64,000 nt of DNA from positions 9,961 through 73,960 of the forward strand of contig CAJJIY010000004.1 in NCBI GenBank assembly GCA_905187695.1, read 5' to 3'. Every line of letters starts with the position of its first letter. The first letter of the stretch is position 1. The notes beneath the pieces are model-generated. The model made no database searches, had not been told where the DNA came from, and worked only from the letters and a program-made list of their open reading frames with translations. The translations under genes were made by a program, and so were the position numbers. The DNA comes from an uncultured Eubacteriales bacterium. Its GTDB lineage: Bacteria > Bacillota > Clostridia > Oscillospirales > CAG-272. Positions 9,666-17,769 of this stretch are shown here, in pieces.

Positions 9666-11482
9666 AAATTCGTTTGGCTGATTATGTGGCCGATTTTCTG
9701 GTGTCGCACGGGATTACCGATTGCTTTACCGTGACCGGCGGCGGCGCGATGCACCTCAATGACGCGCTGGGGCACAAAGAGGGGCTCCGGTGCACCTACA
9801 ATCATCACGAACAGGCCTCGGCCATTGCCGCGGAAGCCTATGCCCGGATTGAAAACAAAATTGCGGCCGTCTGTGTGACGACCGGCCCCGGCGGAACCAA
9901 CGCCATCACCGGCGTGGTGGGCGGGTTCCTTGATTCAATCCCGATGCTGATTCTTTCGGGTCAGGTGCGCTATGACACCACGGCCCGCGGCATGGGTCTT
10001 GGCATCCGCGCGGGGGGCGACCAGGAATTTGACATTACCAAAGCGGTGGCCTCCATGACCAAATATGCCGAGATGATTGAGGATCCCCGGCGCATCCGCT
10101 ATGCGCTGGAAAAGGCCTTCTATCTTGCCACCCACGGCCGTCCGGGACCCACCTGGATCGACATTCCGGTGAACTATCAGGGCATGACGATTGAAACCGA
10201 CGAGCTTTTCGGCTATGATCCCGCCGAGGACGCGGCCACGCTTGCGCCTGCCTTTTCGCCCGAAACCGGCCGCGAAGTGCTTTCGCTTTTGAAAGCGGCG
10301 GCCCGCCCGGTTCTTTATGCCGGAAACGGCGTGCGGCTGGCCGGCGGCTTTGACCTCTTTGAAAAGGTGGTTAAAAAGCTGAATGTCCCGGTGGTGACGG
10401 GATGGGACAACATTGACATGATGGCCGATGACGACCCGCTTTATGTCGGGCGCGGCGGTATCATGGGCGACCGCCCCGGCAACTTTGCCGTGCAGAACGC
10501 CGATCTGGTGCTGGCGGTGGGCAACCGGCTCTCGATCCGGCAGGTCGGATACAGTTTTAAGACCTGGGCCCGTGCCGCCAAGGTGGTGATGGTGGATGTG
10601 GACGGGGAAGAGCTGAAAAAGCCCACGCTCCATGTCGATCTGCCGATTCAGGCGGACGCGGCCGACTTTTTGCGGGTGCTGGACAGCCTTTTGCCAGAGG
10701 GGGCGTTTTACCCCGAAAACGGCTGGCAGGACACCTGCCGCCACTGGAAAAAGGACTATCCGGTCACATTGCCGCGGCACTACGCCGCCAAGGGGCTGAC
10801 CAATGTCTATGCCTTTATCGACAGCCTTTCGGCGCGACTGCCGGAAGGGTATGTCACGGTGGTCGGAAACGGCAGTGCCTGCGTGGTGGGCAGCCATGGC
10901 TACCACATTAAAAAAGGACAGCGCTTTATCATCAACTCGGCCATTGCCTCCATGGGCTATGACCTGCCGGCCGCCATCGGCGTGTGCCGCGCGGTGGGGC
11001 GTGAGATTGTCTGTATCAGCGGAGACGGCAGTATTCAGATGAACCTGCAGGAGCTGCAGACGATCCTGACCAACCGGTTGCCCATCAAGATTTTTGTAAT
11101 TAACAACGACGGCTATCACTCCATCCGGCAGACTCAGAACAACATTTTTGCCGGACACACCAAGGTGGGCATCGGGCCGGAATCGGGCGACCTGTCTTTC
11201 CCCTCGCTGGAGAAGCTGGCGTGGGCCTACGGCTATCCCTATCATGCCTGCCATACCAACGCGGAGCTGCCGGAGACGCTGGACACGGTGTTCCGGAAAG
11301 AGGGGCCCTTCCTTTGCGAGATCTTTGTAGACCCCGCGCAGGTCTTTGAGCCCAAGAGCGCCACCAAGCGGTTGCCGGACGGTTCGCTTTTCAGCCCGCC
11401 GCTGGAGGATCTTGCGCCTTTCCTGCCGCGTGAAGAACTGAAACGGAATATGTTTATCCCGTTGGTGGAAGAACCGGAATGA
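9662..11482 (+). CDS. ThDP-dependent acetolactate-synthase-like enzyme (YerE-like candidate)
   Basis: Thiamine-diphosphate enzyme of the acetohydroxyacid synthase fold. It shows the cofactor-activating Glu in HHEQAS (near residue 50), the central domain, and the ThDP motif from GDGSIQ (near 454) to INNDGY (near 480). TTG 9662 is chosen as start because GAAAGGAG lies 5 bases upstream and the codon overlaps the previous stop; it gives 606 residues. A housekeeping acetolactate synthase is unlikely in the middle of a sugar operon with no ilvN or ilvC. In Yersinia, YerE of this family adds an acetyl unit from pyruvate to CDP-3,6-dideoxy-4-ketoglucose, the sugar the rfbFGH genes here would make. 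Family secure, sugar role inferred. Confidence 0.85.
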   Translation: MKIRLADYVADFLVSHGITDCFTVTGGGAMHLNDALGHKEGLRCTYNHHEQASAIAAEAYARIENKIAAVCVTTGPGGTNAITGVVGGFLDSIPMLILSGQVRYDTTARGMGLGIRAGGDQEFDITKAVASMTKYAEMIEDPRRIRYALEKAFYLATHGRPGPTWIDIPVNYQGMTIETDELFGYDPAEDAATLAPAFSPETGREVLSLLKAAARPVLYAGNGVRLAGGFDLFEKVVKKLNVPVVTGWDNIDMMADDDPLYVGRGGIMGDRPGNFAVQNADLVLAVGNRLSIRQVGYSFKTWARAAKVVMVDVDGEELKKPTLHVDLPIQADAADFLRVLDSLLPEGAFYPENGWQDTCRHWKKDYPVTLPRHYAAKGLTNVYAFIDSLSARLPEGYVTVVGNGSACVVGSHGYHIKKGQRFIINSAIASMGYDLPAAIGVCRAVGREIVCISGDGSIQMNLQELQTILTNRLPIKIFVINNDGYHSIRQTQNNIFAGHTKVGIGPESGDLSFPSLEKLAWAYGYPYHACHTNAELPETLDTVFRKEGPFLCEIFVDPAQVFEPKSATKRLPDGSLFSPPLEDLAPFLPREELKRNMFIPLVEEPE

Positions 11483-12396
11483 AGAAAAATACTTATGCCG
11501 TCAGCGGCGCCACCGGGTTTATCGGCCGGGCACTGGTGGAACAACTATTAAAGAACGGCCACCGGGTGCTGGCGCTGGTCCGCCCGGGCAGCCCGCGCCG
11601 GGCGCTGTTGCCGGATTCTCCGCTTCTCACGGTGCTTTCCTGTTCGCTCTCGGACATGGAATCCTTTGAAACGGCCGAGCGCGCCGATGTTTTCGTGCAT
11701 CTGGCCTGGGAAAAAGCGCTGGGCGCGGGGAGAGAGGATACCGACGCCCAATGGCGAAATGTCGCGGGGTCGCTGGCGGCCGTGCGCCTGGCGGCGCGCC
11801 TTTCCTGCCGGCACTTCGTCGGCGTCGGTTCTCAGGCCGAATACGGCCCGGTAAGCGAAAAGCTGCGCCCCGATACGCCGGTCTGCCCCGAAAGCGGCTA
11901 TGGCGTGGCCAAATACGCGGCCGGAAAGCTGACCCGGATCCTGTGCGCACAACTGGGACTTTCCCACAGCTGGGTGCGGGTGCTGAGCGTTTACGGCGAG
12001 GGAGACGCGCCGGGCACACTCATGATGTATCTTCTCGGGACGCTGCGGGAGGGGAAAAGCCCGGAGCTGACCCCCTGCACGCAGATCTGGGATTATCTGT
12101 ATGTCGGTGACGCGGCCCGGGCATTGCTTGCCGTCGGCGAGCGCGGCCGGGACGGTGCGGTTTATCCGCTTGGCAGCGGAGAAGCGCGGCCGCTTTGCGA
12201 ATATGTCCGCGAGCTGGGTGCCCTGGTCGCGCCCGATGTGCCGATTGCTTTCGGCGCGCGTCCCTTTTATCCCCATCAGCCGATGTATCTTTCGGCGGAT
12301 CTGACGGCGCTGACGGCCGACACGGGTTTTTCTCCCCGGATTTCTTTCCGGGAAGGTGTGACGCGGATGCTTCAATCTCTCAGTGAGGAAAAATAA
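11479..12396 (+). CDS. NAD-dependent epimerase/dehydratase family oxidoreductase
   Basis: Extended short-chain dehydrogenase of 305 residues with the Rossmann motif SGATGFIGRALV at residues 8-19 and the catalytic pair in YGVAKYAAGK (YxxxK, near residue 137). It overlaps the ThDP enzyme gene as ATGA, which argues that the two act in sequence. By analogy with yersiniose synthesis it could reduce the new side-chain ketone (YerF role). It could equally be a 4-ketoreductase making a paratose- or abequose-like CDP sugar. The reaction is not decided by sequence. Confidence 0.82.
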   Translation: MKKNTYAVSGATGFIGRALVEQLLKNGHRVLALVRPGSPRRALLPDSPLLTVLSCSLSDMESFETAERADVFVHLAWEKALGAGREDTDAQWRNVAGSLAAVRLAARLSCRHFVGVGSQAEYGPVSEKLRPDTPVCPESGYGVAKYAAGKLTRILCAQLGLSHSWVRVLSVYGEGDAPGTLMMYLLGTLREGKSPELTPCTQIWDYLYVGDAARALLAVGERGRDGAVYPLGSGEARPLCEYVRELGALVAPDVPIAFGARPFYPHQPMYLSADLTALTADTGFSPRISFREGVTRMLQSLSEEK

Positions 12397-12398
12397 AA

Positions 12399-13349
12399 AT
12401 GGAAGAAAGAAAAAAGTGTATCAGTATTCTGGTACCGACCTTTAATGAAGAGGAGAATGTGGTACCGCTTTCGGCGGCTATCATAGCCGAGTTTGCCACG
12501 GCTCTGCCGCAGTATGACTATGAGATCCTCTTTATCGATAACTGCTCTACGGACGGCACGCGCGCCAAGATTGCGCAGCTGTGTGCCGAAAATCCGAACA
12601 TCCGCGCCATTTTCAATGCCCGGAATTTTGGTCAGTTCAACTCGCCCTACTATGGAATCTGCCAGACCCATGGGGACTGCACCATTCCGCTGTGCGCCGA
12701 TTTTCAGGACCCTATTGAGATGATCCCCACCCTGGTGAAGAAGTGGGAAGAGGGTTATAAGATTGTGTGCGCCGTGAAGACCTCCAGCCGCGAAAACAAG
12801 GTGATGCGGTTTTTGCGCACCTGCTACTATAAAATGATCTCCCGGATGTCCAGCGTCAAACAGATCGAGCACTTTACCGGCTTTGGGCTTTATGACCGGA
12901 GCTTTGTCGAGGTGTTGCGGGGGCTGGACGATCCCACGCCCTTTATCCGGGGCATTGTGGCGGAGCTTGGCTATGCCCGTGTGGAGGTGCCCTATGAGCA
13001 GGCGCGCCGCCGGGCGGGGAAAACGCACAACAACTTCTCCTCGCTTTATGACGCGGCCATGCTCAGCTTTACCACCTATACCAAAACGCCGATCCGAGCC
13101 TGCATGGGCTTTGGCTTCTTTTTCCTGTTTGCCTCGGTGCTGGGGGCGCTGGCAGGGCTGATTTATACCTGTCTCGGCCATTCGCTCGGATATCGCTGGC
13201 TGTTTCCGTTCGTCGGGTTCCTGGCCGCGCTTCAGTTGCTTTTCCTCAGTATTGTCGGCGAATATGTGCTGACGCTCCGCTCCAAGATCCTGCACCGGCC
13301 GCTGGTGATTGAAGAGCGGCGGCTCAATTTCCCCAAGGAGGGGGAGTGA
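12399..13349 (+). CDS. family 2 glycosyltransferase with two C-terminal membrane spans (GtrB/DPM-like)
   Basis: Likely transfers a sugar from a nucleotide donor to undecaprenyl phosphate. The N-terminal GT-A domain has ISILVPTFNEEENV, FIDNCSTDGT and the metal motif CADFQDP (near residue 107). Two hydrophobic hairpin spans follow at about residues 230-290, and a short cytoplasmic tail. This layout and the 316-residue length match GtrB/DPM1-type enzymes. It begins 2 bases after the previous stop. Such a lipid-linked monosaccharide would be the donor for an outward-facing GT-C or GT87 transferase, of which the locus has one or two. Confidence 0.88.
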   Translation: MEERKKCISILVPTFNEEENVVPLSAAIIAEFATALPQYDYEILFIDNCSTDGTRAKIAQLCAENPNIRAIFNARNFGQFNSPYYGICQTHGDCTIPLCADFQDPIEMIPTLVKKWEEGYKIVCAVKTSSRENKVMRFLRTCYYKMISRMSSVKQIEHFTGFGLYDRSFVEVLRGLDDPTPFIRGIVAELGYARVEVPYEQARRRAGKTHNNFSSLYDAAMLSFTTYTKTPIRACMGFGFFFLFASVLGALAGLIYTCLGHSLGYRWLFPFVGFLAALQLLFLSIVGEYVLTLRSKILHRPLVIEERRLNFPKEGE

Positions 13350-13350
13350 G

Positions 13351-14160
13351 ATGTTTTTCTCACCGCCCTATGCCTGCCCGCCGGCCGGTCTTTATTCTCC
13401 GGCGCACTTCATTTTGCTGTTTCTGACCGCGTTTTTTGTGACCGGCGGACTGTTGCTGACCCGCCATGCGGACCCGCGGCGGGTGCGGCGGATCGTGCGG
13501 GAAGTCACGGCGCTCCTCTGGGCGCTGGAGATTTCCAAAATCTTTTTTGTGCTGTTTGCCACCGGCTCGAAAAACCCCAATGATTTTGTGCCGCTTTATT
13601 ATTGCTCGCTGGTGCTTTATGCGGGGCTTCTTTCCTCGGTGGGGCGCGGCTTTCTCCGGCGGGTGGGGGATGTGTTCCTTTCCAGCGGCGGCATTGTGGG
13701 GGGCGTTTGCTTTCTTCTTTGCCCCAACACTTCGCTTCCGCGCTATCCGGCCGTGCATTTTATCTCCCTTCACAGTTTTCTCCTGCACGGACTGATGGTC
13801 TATCTGGGGCTGTTGCTCCTTCTTTCAGGCACGGTCCGGTTGCGGCGGCAGGATGTTTTTTACAACGCCGGACTGGTCAGCGTTATGTGCCTTTGCGCCT
13901 TTCTTTTCAATCTGATCTTTGACCGTTTAAGCGGGTGGCCGGTGGCCAATCTGATGTTTTTGTCCAAGGATTTTCCCGGCACGCCCGTGTCTCTTCTTTA
14001 TCGCATCGCAGGCCCGGTTTTTCCGGTGGCCATGTGGTTGCTGCAGTCTTTTGTCCCTTTTTACCTTGTGTACGCGGTTTACCGGCTTTTTGCCCGGCAA
14101 GCCACACCGACCGAGGCACCCGACGCCGTATCGGCTGCGGGCGCAGAACAGTCGCCTTGA
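13351..14160 (+). CDS. YwaF/TMEM164-family integral membrane protein
   Basis: Protein of 269 residues with about seven hydrophobic spans. The pattern DFVPLYYCSLVLY, then FLSSGGIVGG and PAVHFISLHSFLLH matches the conserved-membrane-protein family of Bacillus YwaF and Treponema TP0381, whose biochemical function I cannot state. ATG 13351 is used because it has AAGGAGGGGGAG directly upstream; a start at 13309 would overlap the previous gene more deeply. Its place inside a polysaccharide operon suggests an envelope role, but this is only context. Confidence 0.72.
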   Translation: MFFSPPYACPPAGLYSPAHFILLFLTAFFVTGGLLLTRHADPRRVRRIVREVTALLWALEISKIFFVLFATGSKNPNDFVPLYYCSLVLYAGLLSSVGRGFLRRVGDVFLSSGGIVGGVCFLLCPNTSLPRYPAVHFISLHSFLLHGLMVYLGLLLLLSGTVRLRRQDVFYNAGLVSVMCLCAFLFNLIFDRLSGWPVANLMFLSKDFPGTPVSLLYRIAGPVFPVAMWLLQSFVPFYLVYAVYRLFARQATPTEAPDAVSAAGAEQSP

Positions 14161-14178
14161 GGGCGCAGAATTGGAGTT

Positions 14179-15609
14179 ATGAATATTTTTGAGTGGATTT
14201 CCGGCCTGACGGTGGGGATGAACCGGCTTGAAGGCGCCGGGGTTTATATCAGCACAACGGTGGGCATCGTTTTCACCCTGATGTATCTGTATCAATTCTT
14301 TTATATTTTCGTGGCGCTGATAAAGCGGCCACTGCGCTATCCGGCCACCGACCAGAGCAAACGCTATGCGGTGGTGATTGCCGCGCGCAATGAGGAAAAT
14401 GTGCTTCCGGAGTTGCTGCGGAGTATTGCCGGGCAGACCTATCCGGCCGACAAAATCGCGGTCTATGTGGTGGCGGACAACTGCACCGACAAGACCGCCG
14501 ACACCGCCCGTGCCATGGGCGCGCGGGTCTATGAGCGGCAGAACAAGGAACTGGTTGGCAAAGGGTATGCGCTGGAGTATCTTTTTGATCATATCAGGAA
14601 CGAGACGGACCGGGGATTTTTTGCCTATGACGCCTACATCGTGCTGGATGCGGACAATGTGCTCCGGAAAAATTATATCGAGGAAATGGACAAGGCCTAT
14701 TGCGCCGGAAATAAGGTTCTGACCTCTTACCGCAACTCCAAAAACTACGGCAAGAACTGGGTCAGCGCGGGATATGCGCTCTGGTTCATGCGGGAATCGC
14801 GGCATCTGAACAATCCGCGCTCGATCCTTGGCACCAGCGCGGCGATCTCGGGCACGGGATTTCTGGTGGACAGCGGCATTATCGACCGGAACGGCGGCTG
14901 GGCGCACTTCCTTCTGACGGAGGACATTGAATTTACCGCCGACTGCATTCTGCACGGCGAGCGGGTGGGATATTGCCATCATGCCGAACTTTTTGACGAA
15001 CAGCCCGAGACTTTCCGGCAGTCCTGGCGGCAACGCAAGCGCTGGGCCAAGGGATTCTTCCAGGTCTTCCGCAACTATGGGAAGGGGCTTTTCAAAGGGT
15101 CGCTCAAACTGCATTGGGCCTGCTACGACATGACCATGAACATTCTTCCGGCCTTTATTCTCTCTACCATTCAGATCATTTCCATCACCGGTCTGCTGTT
15201 GGCCGACTTTATCATTCACCGCGAAATTTCGCGGGCGTTGTTGGAGTGTTTCGGCGCGTTTTTCATCTATGGTTATTGTATCCTGTTCTTTGTGGGCATT
15301 TTCGCGCTGATTACCGAGTGGCGGAAAATCCACTGCAACAAGGTCAAAGCCGTTCTGCTTTTCTTTACATTCCCGCTGTTTATGATGACTTATATCCCGA
15401 TCTCGCTTTCTGCGCTCTTTTCTCATGTGGAATGGCAGCCGATTGCACATAAGTATGCCATGAACACAACGGAAATTGAGAAACAGGGGCTGGCGCCGGG
15501 GACAGTGCTGCCAAAGGAAACGGAAAAAGGTGCCGGCGCGCAGGCAAGGGAAGAAGAACCCGTGGCGGCGGCCGTCGATTCAAAAGTCGACTCAAACAGC
15601 CAAAACTGA
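14179..15609 (+). CDS. membrane-anchored processive-type family 2 glycosyltransferase
   Basis: Protein of 476 residues with one N-terminal span, a GT2 catalytic domain and about three C-terminal spans, the cellulose/hyaluronan-synthase layout. Visible motifs are IAARNEENVL, DNCTDKT, the DAD in VLDADNVL, the acceptor-site TEDIEF and QRKRWAKGF (the Q-x-x-R-W motif). The C-terminal 40 residues are hydrophilic and Ala/Glu-rich. It is the last gene of the operon and is followed by a strong terminator. It could polymerise or add a single sugar; its D,D,TED,QxxRW set favours a processive enzyme. Confidence 0.87.
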   Translation: MNIFEWISGLTVGMNRLEGAGVYISTTVGIVFTLMYLYQFFYIFVALIKRPLRYPATDQSKRYAVVIAARNEENVLPELLRSIAGQTYPADKIAVYVVADNCTDKTADTARAMGARVYERQNKELVGKGYALEYLFDHIRNETDRGFFAYDAYIVLDADNVLRKNYIEEMDKAYCAGNKVLTSYRNSKNYGKNWVSAGYALWFMRESRHLNNPRSILGTSAAISGTGFLVDSGIIDRNGGWAHFLLTEDIEFTADCILHGERVGYCHHAELFDEQPETFRQSWRQRKRWAKGFFQVFRNYGKGLFKGSLKLHWACYDMTMNILPAFILSTIQIISITGLLLADFIIHREISRALLECFGAFFIYGYCILFFVGIFALITEWRKIHCNKVKAVLLFFTFPLFMMTYIPISLSALFSHVEWQPIAHKYAMNTTEIEKQGLAPGTVLPKETEKGAGAQAREEEPVAAAVDSKVDSNSQN

Positions 15610-15642
15610 ACCCGTCCGGGGTGTAAAAACCGAAAAATCAAA

Positions 15643-15670
15643 GCCGGCAGAGTCATCTGCCGGCTTTTTT
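15643..15670 (+). terminator. intrinsic terminator of the polysaccharide operon
   Basis: A nine-base-pair GC-rich stem (GCCGGCAGA paired with TCTGCCGGC) with a four-base loop is followed directly by six T. It lies 33 bases after the last glycosyltransferase stop. Confidence 0.92.
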
Positions 15671-15743
15671 GATTTCCGGGTGGCGGCGGTTTTGTCGGCA
15701 GGCCGGTCCGGTGCATAGGCTCTCATCAGAAGGAGGGATGCCT

Positions 15744-16310
15744 GTGATCCTGGAAAGACCCTATCTGCGCGCCCGTGCCGTGGAATATGCCCGGCGATGG
15801 GCGCTGGACCGCAATCCGCTTTTTTATAATTTTACCGGTATCGGCGGAGACTGTACCAATTTTGTCTCTCAATGTGTGCTGGCGGGTTCCTGTGTGATGG
15901 ACTACACGCCGGTCTACGGGTGGTATTACCGGAATCCGGACGACCGCGCGCCGGCTTTTTCGGGGGTGCCTTATTTCTGGAATTTTATGACCGGAGCCCC
16001 CGCCAATCTGGAAGCGGGCGCGGTGACGGGACCCATCGGCCGGGAAGTTTCCGGGCGGGAACTGCGCCCCGGCGATGTGATCCAACTCTCGGATGAGGCG
16101 GGCCAATTTTATCACACGCTGTTGGTGACGGGATTTGAAGGGGGGACGCCGCTGGTTGCGGCACATTCCAACGACGCGCTGGACCGCCCGCTCTCCTCTT
16201 ATGACTATGCCGGCGCCCGGTATCTGCATCTTCTGGGGGTGCGTTTTCTGGTGCCGGACGGCGACTGCTTTGAAGATCTGCTGGAGGGAAAGGTGCTTCC
16301 GCCGGGCTGA
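15744..16310 (+). CDS. amidase-domain (Amidase_6-like) protein
   Basis: A small 188-residue protein with the pattern of the putative amidase domain PF12671: the catalytic Cys lies in GGDCTNFVSQC, after an N-terminal RARAVEYARRWAL helix, and a His lies in FYHTLLVTG. Such domains occur alone or in cell-wall proteins of Firmicutes. GTG 15744 is preferred as start because AGGAGG (15731-15736) lies 7 bases upstream. The ATG at 15738 would sit almost on top of that site. There is no signal peptide. It follows the operon terminator, so it probably has its own transcript. Confidence 0.78.
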   Translation: MILERPYLRARAVEYARRWALDRNPLFYNFTGIGGDCTNFVSQCVLAGSCVMDYTPVYGWYYRNPDDRAPAFSGVPYFWNFMTGAPANLEAGAVTGPIGREVSGRELRPGDVIQLSDEAGQFYHTLLVTGFEGGTPLVAAHSNDALDRPLSSYDYAGARYLHLLGVRFLVPDGDCFEDLLEGKVLPPG

Positions 16311-16364
16311 CCGGGCAAGGGGCGGGATTTTTAACTTTTCCGCCGGTCAAATCGCCCGGACGGC

Positions 16365-16393
16365 TTGCATTTTTCCCCGAAATGTGCTACAAT
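16365..16393 (+). promoter_or_regulatory. sigma-A promoter for the ArsB-like transporter gene
   Basis: TTGCAT and TACAAT are separated by 17 bases. Transcription would start near 16400, which rules out in-frame ATGs upstream of 16422. Confidence 0.82.
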
Positions 16394-16421
16394 GTCTCCC
16401 GTATGGAAAAGGGGGAGAAAA

Positions 16422-17714
16422 ATGCTGCCGGTGGCGATCATTTCGCTTTTTGGCGTCCTTGGGATGCTTTTTCTGATTTTCAGACGCCCGGCCGTGCATA
16501 TCGGCCGTGCGGCGGTCAGCGTTTTTTATCTGCCGCCGCTTGTTTCCGCGCTCCTTTTATTGTTTTTGGGCTATCTGACCCCGCAGGAGGCCGTTTCGGG
16601 TCTGGCGGCGGCAGGGGCGGTCAATCCGCTCAAAATTTTAGTGCTGTTCTTTTCCATGACGCTCCTTTCGGTGCTCCTGGATGAGGCGGGATTTTTTGCG
16701 TTTCTGGCCGGCGCGGTGCTCCGGCGGGCGGGGAAGAGCCAGCTCCGGCTTTTTTGCTATCTTTTTATCGCGGTGTCGCTGCTGACGGTCTTTACCTCCA
16801 ACGACATTGTGGTGCTGACCTTTACGCCCTTTATCTGCTACTTCTGCCATCACGCCGAAATCGACCCCGTTCCCTACCTTTTCGGAGAATTTGTGGCCGC
16901 GAACACCTGGAGCATGGTACTGATGATTGGCAACCCCACCAACATCTATCTTTCGGCCGCGCGGGTGGATTTTTTCGGTTATCTGCGCCTGATGTGGCTG
17001 CCGACGCTTCTTGCGGGCGTGGTTTCGTTTGCCTTGCTGTTGCTTCTTTTCGGCCGGAAATTGCGCGCACCGATTGCCGGGTCGCCGCCTGAAAAAACCG
17101 AGATGGATCGCCCCAGCGTGGCGTTAGGTCTGACGGCGCTTTTTTCCTGCGTGGCGCTTTTGTCTCTTTCCTCTTTCCTGGGGCTTCCGATGTGGCGGAT
17201 CGCGCTTTTCTGCTTTTTGGGACTGTATCTGGCGGTGGCGGCGGAGTTGCTTTGGCGGCGGCGGGGGCTGGCGCTTTTGCGGCGCAGTCTTTTGCGCACG
17301 CCGCTAGATACCGCACCTTTTGTGCTTTCCATGTTTTTGCTGGTGCTTGCGCTTCACCGCGCGGGCGTGACCGGGGCGCTTTCCGGCCTTTTGCTTTCCA
17401 GGAACGAGATTTTTACCTTCGGCATAGCTTCCTTTCTTTCGGCCAATCTCATCAACAACATCCCCATGAGCGTGCTGTTTTCATTCCTTTGCGCCGCGCC
17501 CGGCGCAGGGGAGGGCGCGCTTTTCGCCGCAGTCATCGGCTCTAATCTCGGCGCGTTTTTGACCCCCGTCGGGGCACTGGCCGGAATCATGTGGATGGCA
17601 ATGCTCCGGGGAAACGGCGTGCCGCTTTCCTTCGGGCGCTTTACGCGCTATGGCGCGGCGGTGTCCGTCCCGGCGCTGTTGGCGGCTCTTTGGGGGCTTT
17701 CGGTTTTGCTGTGA
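16422..17714 (+). CDS. ArsB/SLC13-type anion or ion transporter
   Basis: Polytopic membrane protein of 430 residues with about eleven spans, of the ArsB/NhaD/CitM ion-transporter superfamily. The conserved half-way motifs are visible: FTSNDIVVLTFTPF (near residue 125), then MIGNPTNIYLS in the first half, and NLINNIPMS followed by GSNLGAFLTPVGA in the second. ATG 16422 fits the promoter at 16365-16393 and the GGGGGAG site. No arsR, arsA or arsC lies nearby, so arsenite export is not supported by context; sodium-coupled dicarboxylate or proton exchange is equally possible. Confidence 0.82.
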   Translation: MLPVAIISLFGVLGMLFLIFRRPAVHIGRAAVSVFYLPPLVSALLLLFLGYLTPQEAVSGLAAAGAVNPLKILVLFFSMTLLSVLLDEAGFFAFLAGAVLRRAGKSQLRLFCYLFIAVSLLTVFTSNDIVVLTFTPFICYFCHHAEIDPVPYLFGEFVAANTWSMVLMIGNPTNIYLSAARVDFFGYLRLMWLPTLLAGVVSFALLLLLFGRKLRAPIAGSPPEKTEMDRPSVALGLTALFSCVALLSLSSFLGLPMWRIALFCFLGLYLAVAAELLWRRRGLALLRRSLLRTPLDTAPFVLSMFLLVLALHRAGVTGALSGLLLSRNEIFTFGIASFLSANLINNIPMSVLFSFLCAAPGAGEGALFAAVIGSNLGAFLTPVGALAGIMWMAMLRGNGVPLSFGRFTRYGAAVSVPALLAALWGLSVLL

Positions 17715-17730
17715 AAATTTTTGAGAAAGA

Positions 17731-17757
17731 AAAAAGCCGCCTGCAGGCGGCTTTTTC
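17731..17757. terminator. bidirectional terminator between convergent genes
   Basis: The perfect palindrome AGCCGCCTGCAGGCGGCT (17735-17752) has A residues on its left and T residues on its right, so it can end both the transporter transcript and the galT transcript. Confidence 0.9.
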
Positions 17758-17769
17758 TTATGGAATTTT

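Noticed and set aside
16422..17714. Arsenic resistance locus
   Set aside because: Only an ArsB-superfamily transporter is present, with no arsR, arsA or arsC, so the substrate is left open.
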